Shown here in pieces: positions 17,563 through 25,679 of a stretch of DNA of 41,424 nucleotides. Source of the DNA: Pseudomonadota bacterium (GTDB taxonomy: Bacteria > Desulfobacterota > Desulfobacteria > Desulfobacterales > Desulfosarcinaceae); NCBI GenBank assembly GCA_023435265.1, contig JAEYRZ010000201.1, positions 1-41,424 of the forward strand, given 5' to 3'. A program made the translations under genes and the position numbers. The notes beneath the pieces are model-generated. The model was not told the origin of the DNA and did not search any database. It saw only the letters and a program-made list of their open reading frames with translations. The first letter of the stretch is position 1, and each line of letters starts with the position of its first letter.

Positions 17563-18042
17563 TTATTCTATTTCGCGGCAGGCCAAAAAATTGAGCGCCT
17601 TCATGGTCATTACGACTTCCCCGTGCTGGTTGAGCGTCTCACAGAAGGAGTGAAGAATTCCCCGGTCGGGTTTGGAAAGTGAACGCCTGGAATCCATGAC
17701 AGTGACCCGTATCGACAACATGTCACCCGGCCTGACGGGTTTCAGCCAACGCAACTCGTCGACGCCGGGTGATCCCAGGCTGGCCACATGTGAAAGATAA
17801 TGATCGGCGAACAGCCGCATCATCATGCTGGCTGAATGCCAGCCGCTGGCGATCAAACCGCCGTAGATCGATTTGCGGGCGGACTCCGGGTCGGTGTGAA
17901 AGGGCTGGGGATCGAATTTCATGGCAAACGAGATGATTTCCGCCGCTTCGACCGGGATCGAGCCGAACTCGTAAACCGCTCCGGGGATGTAGTCTTCGAA
18001 ATAGCGCTGCTCGACCGGAGCAGCAAATGCATCCTGTACCAT
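17563..18042 (-). CDS. MaoC-like (R)-hydratase / hotdog-fold dehydratase
   Basis: A 159-residue hotdog-fold protein. The hydratase motif is visible: FDPQPFHTDPESA with the expected catalytic Asp and His, followed by YGGLIASGWH. The final strands (VVMTMKALNFLACRE) close the fold. Family members hydrate enoyl-CoA or act on related unsaturated acyl substrates. ATG at 18,042 is preceded by GAAGGGG; a longer frame starting at 18,075 would overlap the end of the upstream selenoprotein gene. It is probably translated from the same transcript as that selenoprotein, about 20 bases downstream of its stop. The specific substrate is unknown. Confidence 0.82.
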   Translation of the reverse strand: MVQDAFAAPVEQRYFEDYIPGAVYEFGSIPVEAAEIISFAMKFDPQPFHTDPESARKSIYGGLIASGWHSASMMMRLFADHYLSHVASLGSPGVDELRWLKPVRPGDMLSIRVTVMDSRRSLSKPDRGILHSFCETLNQHGEVVMTMKALNFLACREIE

Positions 18043-18062
18043 TAAAACCCCTTCGAGTATTT

Positions 18063-18857
18063 CTATCGCCGCCACCGATACGGCAGCTCGCGGATCGTGC
18101 CGGGAACGTCCATGGTCTGCAGGGCCTCGAGCGCATCGAGGACGATGCGCCGCTGGCGCTCCACATTGCCGGGCTCGCCGAACATGGCGCCCCGCCCGAA
18201 TTTTACGAGCAGGGCCCGCGGCGGTTTGATTTTGGCCATGCGCTCGGGTTCATTTCCCAGGGAGATGGTGTAAAAGCCGGCTTCCTCGGCCGCGCGCTGG
18301 ATCAGACCCACGGTCTGATGGCACTTGGGTCAGACCGGAACCAGAAGAAGGACATCGACTGCGGCCTGCTTCAGTTTGTGCAGCAGCTGCGGGATGGATT
18401 CGTTGAGCAGGGTCAGGATGTCATTCACGTAACTGAAGCTGTACTGCATATCCGCGATGCGGCCGATGAGGCCTTGTGTTTCCAACTCGATGAGCCGCTC
18501 CAGTGGAAAAATAACGTTGATGTCCTGTTCCGCCAGACTGTGATCGTAGTGGGCGTGGGCGATGCCGAAGTCCTGCTGCCGGGCGGTTCGGGGGATCTCC
18601 CTGAACGAGGGATCACCATGGATGGAGACGGTGTTGAAGGCCGGCTGGCGGTCCTTGAGGTAGAGGCCGCCGCTCGTAATCAAGGCGACGGTCTGCCGAT
18701 CGGGGGTGCCCCTGTACGGCGTCCAGGGCACCTCTTCGCTGGTCACCAGTGGATAGCGTTTGACGACTTCCAGCACCTTTCCGGACTCGTAGTCCGCCTG
18801 TCCCTCGGCGATCCATTGTTCGTATGCGGTTTTGAACGCCATGAGATCTATTGGCAT
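18063..18857 (-). CDS. selenoprotein of the glycine/betaine/sarcosine/D-proline reductase B family (in-frame UGA = Sec)
   Basis: Two apparent frames are joined by one TGA (18,330-18,332) in the same phase. Read through, the product is 264 residues with Sec at about 176 in the motif LLVPVUPKCHQT, a UxxC redox pair followed by VGLIQRAAEEAGFYTISLG. This is the hallmark arrangement of the GrdB/PrdB-like selenoprotein B family as I remember it. The part before the UGA (RYPLVTSEEVPWTPYRG, VALITSGGLYL, FREIPR, HAHYDHSLAEQDINVIFPLERL) also fits that family. A hairpin lies at the right distance after the UGA. ATG at 18,857 is preceded by GAGAGGATTGAGC; TTG at 18,863 is an alternative. The protein likely reduces a C-N or similar bond, but no GrdA or GrdC partner is in the window. 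Confidence 0.88.
18301..18319 (-). promoter_or_regulatory. bacterial SECIS-like hairpin
   Basis: On the mRNA strand ATCAGACC and GGTCTGAT pair perfectly (eight base pairs) around a three-base GUG loop, beginning ten bases after the UGA codon. Bacterial SECIS elements are short stem-loops immediately 3' of the Sec UGA with G and U in the apical loop, recognised by SelB. Position, size and loop fit. The element lies inside the coding sequence, as expected in bacteria. Confidence 0.75.
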
Positions 18858-19082
18858 GCTCAATCCTCTCGTCCTCCAATCGAATCTTCACCTCGGCCGA
18901 ATGCCCGCCGGCATTCCGGGCAAGTGCGGGATAACCGCACGGCCGATGGTCACCTTTCAGGCATTTTCGTGCACGACCGAGGACTTTTTGTCAATACCGC
19001 GCCGATACTGGAGCTTGGCAGAGAACCGCAAAATATTATGTGCGTGCAAAAAGCAAGCACTAAATGGTTGGTTCGTCGCTCT

Positions 19083-19964
19083 TCAGGCGCGGCTGAAGTA
19101 GAACAGCAACATACCGGAGAATATCAAGGCAAGACCGCCAAGATGATGGAACTGAAGTGGCTCCCTGAGAAACCAGGCGGAGAGCATGAAGGCAAAAACA
19201 GGAATCAGGTTGATGAACAGCCCGGCATGGTTCGGCCCGACTTTGTCGACCCCTTTGTTCCAGCAAAAATAGGCCACGATGGAAGGAAAGAGGGCGACGT
19301 AGAGGATGCTTAAGGCGGTCTCCCGCGTGAGGGCGAACGGCCCCCGGGCGAAAAGCTCCGCCAGATAGACCGGCAAAAGGCCGATGGTGCCGAACAAGAA
19401 GGTGACCAATAGAAAACTCGATGGATGAATGCCGGGACGCCGGCGCAGCAAAGCCGAATACAATCCGTATGACAGCATGGCGATGATCATGAGCAGGTCG
19501 CCCCTTGCGTAGTCCATGGATAAGAGTGTCCGCAAGTCGCCTTTCAGGACAATCAGGCAAACGCCAAGCACGCACAGCAGGATGCCCGCTGCCTGGCGCC
19601 CCGAAATCTTCTCGCGATAAATCAAAAGGCACAGCAGCACGATGGTTGCCGGCATGGCCGACTGAATCAAAGCGGCATTCACGGCAGTGGTCGTATGAAC
19701 CGCCGTATAAAGCAGGGCATTAAAACCGGAGATTCCGAGGAGGGACAGGATAAAAAGGATCTTCCAGCTTCTGCCGATTGCATGCCGGTCCCGGATGCTG
19801 TGTCCAAGCGTAAAGGGCAGGATCAGCAGAAAGGCGATCAACCAGCGCCAGAAGGCGAATGCCGCCGGGGGGATCGTATCGGCGACGCCGCGGGCCAGCA
19901 CCACGTTGCCGGCCCAGCAAAGCGACGCGATGCCGAGCATCAGATAAGGTCGAAGATTCAGCAT
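19083..19964 (-). CDS. EamA-family (DMT superfamily) transporter
   Basis: A 293-residue inner-membrane protein with about ten hydrophobic helices in two repeats, the usual 5+5 EamA arrangement: first half LMLGIASLCWAGNVVLARG through ILLCVLGVCLIVLKG, second half DLLMIIAMLSYGLYSALLRR through LALIFSGMLLFYFSRA. The conserved 'WAGNVVLAR' start and the 'FPSIVAYFCWNKGVDKVGPNHAG' segment are typical. It likely exports or exchanges a metabolite such as an amino acid; substrate cannot be predicted. AAGGAGGAC directly precedes the ATG, an ideal ribosome-binding site. It stands alone, divergent from the YihY-like gene. Confidence 0.9.
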   Translation of the reverse strand: MLNLRPYLMLGIASLCWAGNVVLARGVADTIPPAAFAFWRWLIAFLLILPFTLGHSIRDRHAIGRSWKILFILSLLGISGFNALLYTAVHTTTAVNAALIQSAMPATIVLLCLLIYREKISGRQAAGILLCVLGVCLIVLKGDLRTLLSMDYARGDLLMIIAMLSYGLYSALLRRRPGIHPSSFLLVTFLFGTIGLLPVYLAELFARGPFALTRETALSILYVALFPSIVAYFCWNKGVDKVGPNHAGLFINLIPVFAFMLSAWFLREPLQFHHLGGLALIFSGMLLFYFSRA

Positions 19965-20512
19965 GTCCTCCTTTCATATGTCAGGTCCATGACCGCGTTC
20001 AATACTTCGAGGAATGGGGCCGCGTCCAGGTGTCCTTGTGCCCGGATATCCCGGCACACCGGTGCGCCAAGGCAAACTTCCGCACTCGAGCATTCGATCG
20101 GGCGACCGATTCCCTCGGGCTCCGTTCGCGCCTGTTGAACTCCCGCACCGCTACTGATCCAGCCTTGGTTCCATATTCCATCCATCGTGTTCAGTTTCGG
20201 CCCGCATGGATCGACTGTTGTCGCGTTGAAAAGCCGCCGGATTTTTGTCACCTGCCATGACAGATTGCGCGATCAAGGTCGAAAGCGGCGGCCTCCTCCT
20301 TATCACCTCCACGCCCTGGGGACGTTCCAGAGGCGGGTGCAAGTGCCCGACAAGGAAAGAAAGTCGCCCAACCCCTGTTCAGTGGCAAGTCGTTTAATCC
20401 CGGTATCATTTTTGCAGTCGTGCCTGGGATTGCGTTTCCAGAGTCCGGTTGCGCGGTAAACCGCAACAGGACCGTCGGCAGGGATCCGGTTGGCGGTGAA
20501 CACAGGGAATCG
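19965..20512. other. 548-base intergenic region between divergent genes
   Basis: No convincing gene was found. Overlapping open frames on both strands lack ribosome-binding sites and protein-like composition; one (20,248-20,742 minus) is largely antisense to the yihY-like gene. The region presumably holds both promoters, but no clear -35/-10 pair or riboswitch-like structure was recognised. Confidence 0.4.
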
Positions 20513-21433
20513 ATGAAACCGCTGAAAGACAGATTGATCTTCTTTTTCAAGGCATTCGGCATCGCTGTGCGATGCTTTGTGCGGGACGATTGCATCACGG
20601 TGTCTTCGTCGATCGCCTTCGTCTTTCTGCTGGCCATCATTCCTTTTTCGGCGTTGTTCCTGTTCACCCTGAACCTGTTGAAAAACAGCTTTCTAACCAG
20701 CCTGTTTTCGCAAAAACTGGTCGAAATCATGGTGCTGGACATCCATCAGGTTATCCCGTTCATCACCAAGGAATGGGTCAGGGCGCACCTGATCGATTCG
20801 GTGGGCCTGGGATCCTTTACGACGTTCAATCTGTTGATGTTGCCGGTCATCAGCGGCTTGCTGTTCAAATCGATGGAAGTGTCCTTTCGCCGGATTTTTC
20901 AGCTGGAGCGGCGCACCATGATAAAAGGTCACCTGGTCTACGCCGCCATGAGCGTGTTCACCATCCTGATCTTTTTCATGGTCAATTCGATCTGGACCGT
21001 ATTGCCGGGCATGACGCAGCCGCTGCAGGCGTACCTCGATCAAAATGATCACGCCCGCAACCTGTACAGCATGGCCTCCGGATGGTCCGCTCATGCCGGA
21101 GTCGATATTTTGTCCTGGCTGATCCTGCTGCTCTTTTTCATCACCACCGTCAAGCTGTTTCTATCGGCGCCCATCAAATTGCGCCACCGTGTGTCTGCCG
21201 GTGTCCTGTTCGGCTTGCTGTGGCTGATCGCACGCCAGGTCTTCGGGTTTTACATTCAGCATGTCTCCCGTATCAACGTGCTGTTCGGTTCGCTGAGTTC
21301 GGTGTGCATCATTTTGTTGTGGGTCTTTTACTCCGCCATCACACTGCTCTACTCGGTTGAATTCATGTACGTGCTGCACTGCGGTCCGTACACGCTTTGG
21401 AACCAGAACCTGCGGCGCAAAACAAAGAGGTAG
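20513..21433 (+). CDS. YihY/BrkB-family inner-membrane protein
   Basis: A 306-residue polytopic membrane protein with about six transmembrane segments (IAFVFLLAIIPFSALFLFTLNLL, FTTFNLLMLPVISGLLF, LVYAAMSVFTILIFFMVNSI, DILSWLILLLFFITTVKLFL, VSAGVLFGLLWLIARQVFGFYI, VCIILLWVFYSAITLLYSVEFMYV). The YihY pattern is clear in the C-terminal section (YIQHVSRINVLFGSLSSVCIILLWVFYSA). Family members were once annotated as ribonuclease BN, which is now known to be wrong; true function is undefined. ATG at 20,513 has AGGGAA upstream and leads into the basic MKPLKDR start. The stop is 18 bases before the kinase gene, suggesting a shared transcript. Confidence 0.88.
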   Translation: MKPLKDRLIFFFKAFGIAVRCFVRDDCITVSSSIAFVFLLAIIPFSALFLFTLNLLKNSFLTSLFSQKLVEIMVLDIHQVIPFITKEWVRAHLIDSVGLGSFTTFNLLMLPVISGLLFKSMEVSFRRIFQLERRTMIKGHLVYAAMSVFTILIFFMVNSIWTVLPGMTQPLQAYLDQNDHARNLYSMASGWSAHAGVDILSWLILLLFFITTVKLFLSAPIKLRHRVSAGVLFGLLWLIARQVFGFYIQHVSRINVLFGSLSSVCIILLWVFYSAITLLYSVEFMYVLHCGPYTLWNQNLRRKTKR

Positions 21434-21451
21434 CCGTTTCGGAACTCCCCT

Positions 21452-24061
21452 ATGCTAAAAAAAATACTCGTCGCGCCTCCAGTCCAGATTGCTTTTTTGA
21501 GTGCCTTGATCCTGATCGGCATGTTGTCCTCACTGTCCCCCTGGGAGCACCTGGAAAAGAAAAATTACGATTTCTGGGCGCACCATTTCCGCAGCCCCCA
21601 AAAGCAGCCGGTCGTGATCGTCGCCATCGATGAAAAGAGCATACGCGAAGTCGGCGACTGGCCGTGGCCGCGTTCCAGAATTGCCGAAATGGTCCGGTTC
21701 CTGACCGCCCAGGAGGCCGGAGCCATTGGAATCCTTCCTTTGTATACTCAGCCCGACGCCAATCCCGGATTACTGGAAATCAGGGAAATCAAAAAGCTGG
21801 TCGGCGATCGAGAATGGAAGGGCGACCGGCAGGCCGCTCGAATTCTTCAGGGCGTGCTGAACAAAGCCGAAGACCGGTCGGACCAGGATGCCGAGTTGAT
21901 CGCCGCCGTCCGCAGGGCCAGAAACGTGGTCCTCCCGATACGCTTCACAAAAGGACGCGAGGCGACCACCGAGAGCGACCGGATGTCGGGGATGCTGGCC
22001 CTCAACTCGCTGGATGCGGCAGCGCTGACCTCCGCCGCCGCTGAAACGCCCTCGGCCGAGGCCCAAACGACAGGGGGCCTGCACATGGCGCCCGTCACCG
22101 TCAGCGGTGTGTGGGAGACTTTCGAAGCGCTGGCGACCAAGGCCGGCGCCCTGGGGCATCTGAACCTGGACGATGACCCGGATGGCGTGTTTCGCCGCCT
22201 TCCGCTGCTGATGGAATACAAGGACCGGCTATTCCCGTCCTTATGTCTGCAACTGGCGATCAAACATCTTGGCGGAGGCCTGCACGACCTGACCGTGGAG
22301 CGGAACTTTTTCGGCCAGCCCTGCCTGCGGATCAAATACCTCGAGATCGCCACGGACGACGCCTATCGCATCCTGACGAATTATGATGACCAGTGGACGG
22401 CGGAACGGACCTATTCTTTCGTGGACGTGCTCCGGGGATCGCTCGATCCGGCCATATTCAAAGACAAAATCGTTTTGATCGGCGTGACCGGCGAGGGCAT
22501 GACGCCATTCTACCGCATCGGTCCATACGACAAGGCCTCGCTGGTCGAGATCAGCGCCAATGCCCTGGGCCGCATCCTGTCCACAGTCCGGCTTTCCCGG
22601 CCTTCATGGGCCGGTTCTCTGGAAATCGCGGCCTTGCTCTACTTCGCTTTTTTCCTGATGTTCGTGATCCCGCGCGTGAACATCAGGGTCGGCGCCTCGA
22701 TTCTCGGCATCTTCCTGGTCACCTGGGTGATCATCGGCACCGGCCTCCTGATGGGCTACGGGTATTGGATCAAGCCGTTCGGGCCGGCCGTGCTGGCGTG
22801 CAGCGGTTTTGTCGTCGTCGTGGCGGCCGCGTATGCCCGCAAGTGGCGGCACGATGTCATCGATGCCAATAAAATCCTCGGATTGCACTATCAGGGGCAG
22901 GGCCTGCTCGACACTGCCTATGAACGGTTCATGAAGTGCCCGCTGCAGGATGAGTCGGTCAAAGAGCTGCTGTACAATCTGGGGCTCGATTTAGAGCGCA
23001 AACGGATGTTCGGCAAAGCGCTGACGATTTACCATCACATCGGTAAATACGGCCCCTTCAAGGATATCGAGAAGCGCAGCAGCCGGCTCGAAACACCGGA
23101 CAGCACGCTGCCTCTGCCCGTTGCCGGCGCCACCATGAGCCCTCCCTTGCTGCTGGTTGACCATGACATCAAGCCGACCTTCGGCCGTTACGAGATTCTC
23201 CGCGAGTTGGGCCGGGGTTCGATGGGCACCGTCTATCTGGGCCGCGATCCCAAGATCAACCGCGAAGTGGCCATCAAAACGCTGAAATATGCGGAGGTCG
23301 GCCCGGGAGACCTGGACCAGGTGAAAGCACGTTTTTTCCGGGAGGCCGAAGCCGCAGGCAAACTCTCCCATCCCAACATCGTGTCGATTTACGATGTGGG
23401 CGAAGAGCGCGACATGGCTTATATCGCCATGGAACTGCTCGACGGCGCAAACCTGACCCGCTTTTGCGAAGCGGGGCGCCTGCTGCCGGTCCAACAAATC
23501 CTGTCCATCATTGCGGATGTGGCCTCCGCCCTCGATTATGCCCACAACCAGGGCGTGATTCACCGGGACATCAAACCGGCCAACATCATGCTGCTGGAGG
23601 ACGGCCGGGTCAAGGTTACCGATTTCGGTATCGCCCTGGTGGTCGATGCATCCAAGACCCGCACCGGCATTGTCCTGGGGACGCCCAATTACATGTCGCC
23701 GGAACAAGTGGCCGGCCAGACGCCGGACGGCCGCTCGGATCTTTTTTCGCTGGGAATCGTTCTTTACGAGCTGCTGACGGGCGCCAAACCGTTCAAAGGC
23801 GATACCATCTCCGCGATTACCTATGCGATCATGCATAACGGCCACACGCCGGTTTCCGGATATAAACAAGACATCCCGGCATGCTGCCGGGCGATCGTCG
23901 AAAAACTGCTGGCCAAGGCACTGAACGAACGGTTCGACTCCGCCGCCCGGCTTTCGGAAGAAATACAAGTCTGCCTGGCCGATCTGCAGAATTCCACGCC
24001 TGCGGCGATCGCCGACGGCGGCCCGCTGCAGGATTCCGAATCCGAGCCGCCGGGCCGATAA
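21452..24061 (+). CDS. CHASE2-domain transmembrane Ser/Thr protein kinase
   Basis: An 869-residue receptor kinase. It has an N-terminal membrane anchor (about 10-28), a large extracytoplasmic CHASE2 sensor (about 30-385: NYDFWAHHFR, VVIVAIDEKSIREVGDWPWPRS), three closely spaced transmembrane helices (about 390-470), a short TPR-like helical section (about 475-550), then a Hanks-type kinase (about 575-835). The kinase has GRGSMGTVYLG, the AIKT lysine, HRDIKPANIM (about 704), DFGIA (about 725) and the SPEQ equivalent of APE, so it should be active. The kinase being C-terminal to CHASE2 is less common than CHASE2 with adenylate cyclase or histidine kinase. The ribosome-binding site is weak, consistent with coupling to the preceding gene. 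Confidence 0.9.
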   Translation: MLKKILVAPPVQIAFLSALILIGMLSSLSPWEHLEKKNYDFWAHHFRSPQKQPVVIVAIDEKSIREVGDWPWPRSRIAEMVRFLTAQEAGAIGILPLYTQPDANPGLLEIREIKKLVGDREWKGDRQAARILQGVLNKAEDRSDQDAELIAAVRRARNVVLPIRFTKGREATTESDRMSGMLALNSLDAAALTSAAAETPSAEAQTTGGLHMAPVTVSGVWETFEALATKAGALGHLNLDDDPDGVFRRLPLLMEYKDRLFPSLCLQLAIKHLGGGLHDLTVERNFFGQPCLRIKYLEIATDDAYRILTNYDDQWTAERTYSFVDVLRGSLDPAIFKDKIVLIGVTGEGMTPFYRIGPYDKASLVEISANALGRILSTVRLSRPSWAGSLEIAALLYFAFFLMFVIPRVNIRVGASILGIFLVTWVIIGTGLLMGYGYWIKPFGPAVLACSGFVVVVAAAYARKWRHDVIDANKILGLHYQGQGLLDTAYERFMKCPLQDESVKELLYNLGLDLERKRMFGKALTIYHHIGKYGPFKDIEKRSSRLETPDSTLPLPVAGATMSPPLLLVDHDIKPTFGRYEILRELGRGSMGTVYLGRDPKINREVAIKTLKYAEVGPGDLDQVKARFFREAEAAGKLSHPNIVSIYDVGEERDMAYIAMELLDGANLTRFCEAGRLLPVQQILSIIADVASALDYAHNQGVIHRDIKPANIMLLEDGRVKVTDFGIALVVDASKTRTGIVLGTPNYMSPEQVAGQTPDGRSDLFSLGIVLYELLTGAKPFKGDTISAITYAIMHNGHTPVSGYKQDIPACCRAIVEKLLAKALNERFDSAARLSEEIQVCLADLQNSTPAAIADGGPLQDSESEPPGR

Positions 24062-24079
24062 AGCGGGCTGGGCCAGGGG

Positions 24080-24101
24080 AGGGGGCCGCCAGCGGCCCTC
24101 T
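24080..24101 (+). terminator. GC hairpin after the kinase gene
   Basis: AGGGGGCCGC and GCGGCCCTCT can pair over ten positions with one G-U, around a very small loop, 18 bases after the kinase stop. No T-tract follows, so if it ends transcription it is not a textbook rho-independent terminator. It partly overlaps the decayed ligase fragment. Confidence 0.4.
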
Positions 24102-24165
24102 GCCTTGAACATGAACCCTTTGCCTCGCCCGCGGCGGCCCTGGGCGGTTGGCCGACGAACGCGCC
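24091..24165 (-). pseudogene. decayed 3'-end fragment of an acyl-CoA ligase gene
   Basis: These bases align with 27,431-27,506, the 3' end of the acyl-CoA ligase gene, at about 79% identity over some 70 positions with a one-base gap by hand count. Read on the minus strand the fragment still gives FMFKAEG, matching FMLKAEG of the intact protein, and upstream in another frame FVG and AAAGEAKG resembling FVG and TATGKIKR. The remainder of the gene is absent. It is a small relic of either a partial duplication or a lost second ligase. Confidence 0.65.
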
Positions 24166-24183
24166 TGGTTTCCGCGTCTTTTG

Positions 24184-25170
24184 CTAGGGTTTGATTTCGA
24201 CAGGCGTCCCGTCTGGCACCAGCCGCGCGATTTCCTCTATCTCCGGGTTGGTCACAGCGATGCAGCCTTCGGTCCAGTCGATGGAATTGAAAGATGCGCC
24301 GATTTGGGGGAAATCATTTTTGGCGCCATGGATCATGATGTCGCCGCCCGGGGAAACGCCCAGTTCTTCGGCGCGTTTTTTGTCTCTCGCGTTGGGGTAG
24401 GAAAGGCGAAGCGAGAGGTGATATCTGCTGTGCCTGTTTCTGGATTCGATGAAGTAATTTCCTTCCGGAGTTTTGTTGTCACCCTGTCTTTCTTTCCGGC
24501 CGACCGGATCTGCGCCAAGTGCGACTGTGTATGTTTTGATCGCCGCTCCTTTTGAGATCAGCGTCAGGCGCCGCTGTCGCTTCTCGATCAGGATTTTGTC
24601 CACCGGTTCCGTCCAAAGTTCGAAAACCTTCTGTTCGAGGATTTCGATTTTTTTTCCCAGGTCGCTGATATGTTGCTCCCGGGATTCGATTTTCCGGCGG
24701 GAGGCTTCAAGCTGTTCCTGCTGCATTGCGATCAATTGGTCCTTGAGGATGACATTCTGGATCTGGAATACCATCATCTGGCTGTCGCGCCGGTAGGCAC
24801 TGCCTGGATGGCCGCTGATCACTTTCCGGAAGCATTCCAGCGCCTTTTCATAGTCTTTACGTTCATTTGCGGGGTGTGCGTAAATGATGCCCATCTCGAA
24901 AAGCAACCGGTCCGCAGACTCGGGCGCTTTGGCGATGGCCTTCTCGTATTGGCCGAGGGAAGCGTCGTAATTTCCCCGTGCAAAGAAATCTTCGGCTTCC
25001 AGAAGCAGCGATCCGGCCGTAGATCCGTCACTGCCATGGGTGCACCCGGCTGCGAGCAATGCCGCCATCAGGATGAAAAGAAATAGAAGGCCTGGATGCG
25101 CCTCATCCGGGTTCAGCCGTGTCCGCGTGGTCGTCAGGGTATCTTTCGGGAATGTACCGGGTGGCCTCAA
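24184..25170 (-). CDS. TPR-containing lipoprotein with L,D-transpeptidase (YkuD) domain
   Basis: A 328-residue envelope enzyme. It has a signal with lipobox LLAAGC (Cys about 43), TPR-like repeats (about 60-130: LLLEAEDFFARGNYDASLGQYEKAI, DYEKALECFRKVI), a coiled coil (about 135-180: QQEQLEASRRKIESREQHIS), then a YkuD domain (about 190-328). Catalytic features are HGAKND and TEGCIAVTN with nucleophile C303 approximately. YkuD enzymes form 3-3 crosslinks or attach lipoproteins to peptidoglycan. The start is uncertain: TTG at 25,170 is preceded by AGAGGGA, whereas no ATG lies before the hydrophobic segment except one too close to the lipobox. It is the last gene of a minus-strand cassette with a lipoprotein and a second transpeptidase. 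Confidence 0.83.
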   Translation of the reverse strand: MRPPGTFPKDTLTTTRTRLNPDEAHPGLLFLFILMAALLAAGCTHGSDGSTAGSLLLEAEDFFARGNYDASLGQYEKAIAKAPESADRLLFEMGIIYAHPANERKDYEKALECFRKVISGHPGSAYRRDSQMMVFQIQNVILKDQLIAMQQEQLEASRRKIESREQHISDLGKKIEILEQKVFELWTEPVDKILIEKRQRRLTLISKGAAIKTYTVALGADPVGRKERQGDNKTPEGNYFIESRNRHSRYHLSLRLSYPNARDKKRAEELGVSPGGDIMIHGAKNDFPQIGASFNSIDWTEGCIAVTNPEIEEIARLVPDGTPVEIKP

Positions 25171-25247
25171 AACAATCCCTCTTGTCTTTTGTCCGTATTC
25201 CGGAAAAAGGAAGTGGCGGGCTGTGCAATCCGCCACTTCCCCGGTGT

Positions 25248-25553
25248 TTACTTCTTCATCGAGTTCTGGAAAACCGCCTCGGCCTGCCGCGCTTTTTCCT
25301 CGGCGAGGCGCTCTCTTTCCTCCGCCCTCTTTTCGGCCGCCTCGGCGCGGGCAATCGCTTCGTTGGCCTTCATCAAGGCCTCGTCGGCCGCCGCCTTGGC
25401 GGTCTGTGCATCCTGGGAGGCCTGTTCCGCTTTTGTGTCGATCGCCATTTGGCGGGCTTCCGCATCCCTGATGTCGCTTTTGGTGGCGCAACCGCCGACT
25501 GCCAGGAGCAGAGCGGATAGCACCAGCATCACCAACAATCCTTTTTTCATCAT
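25248..25553 (-). CDS. Lpp/OprI-like alanine-zipper lipoprotein
   Basis: A 101-residue lipoprotein. The signal sequence MMKKGLLVMLVLSALLLAVGGC ends in a lipobox (AVGGC, Cys 22). The mature part is almost entirely alanine- and glutamate-rich heptads (AEQASQDAQTAKAAADEALMKANEAIARAEAAEKR), as in Braun-type and OprI lipoproteins, and it ends in Lys-Lys. In Lpp the C-terminal lysine is the attachment point to meso-DAP, made by L,D-transpeptidases, two of which flank this gene. It is longer than Lpp (58 mature residues) and closer to longer alanine-zipper variants. GGAGGAGGACC precedes the start; a second ATG one codon later is an equal choice. Confidence 0.87.
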   Translation of the reverse strand: MMKKGLLVMLVLSALLLAVGGCATKSDIRDAEARQMAIDTKAEQASQDAQTAKAAADEALMKANEAIARAEAAEKRAEERERLAEEKARQAEAVFQNSMKK

Positions 25554-25679
25554 GGTCCTCCTCCATATTGGGTGTTTGTTATTCATAACAGCGACTGTGA
25601 AATGCCGTGTTACGCAAGAAAGTGTCTCTGCCGCCAAAGTCAGGAAGTCCTCCGGAGCCGCGCCCTTGCCGCGAAGTGC

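Noticed and set aside
18330..18332. Nonsense mutation or pseudogene explanation for the TGA
   Set aside because: The UGA sits precisely at the UxxC redox position, the frame is otherwise intact on both sides and a SECIS-like hairpin follows, so selenocysteine is the better explanation.
18027..19313. 428-residue plus-strand frame across the selenoprotein and EamA genes
   Set aside because: It runs antisense through two recognisable minus-strand genes and has no family features.
20248..20742. 164-residue minus-strand frame between the EamA and YihY-like genes
   Set aside because: Two-thirds of it is antisense to the yihY-like gene and the rest has low protein-like character and no ribosome-binding site.
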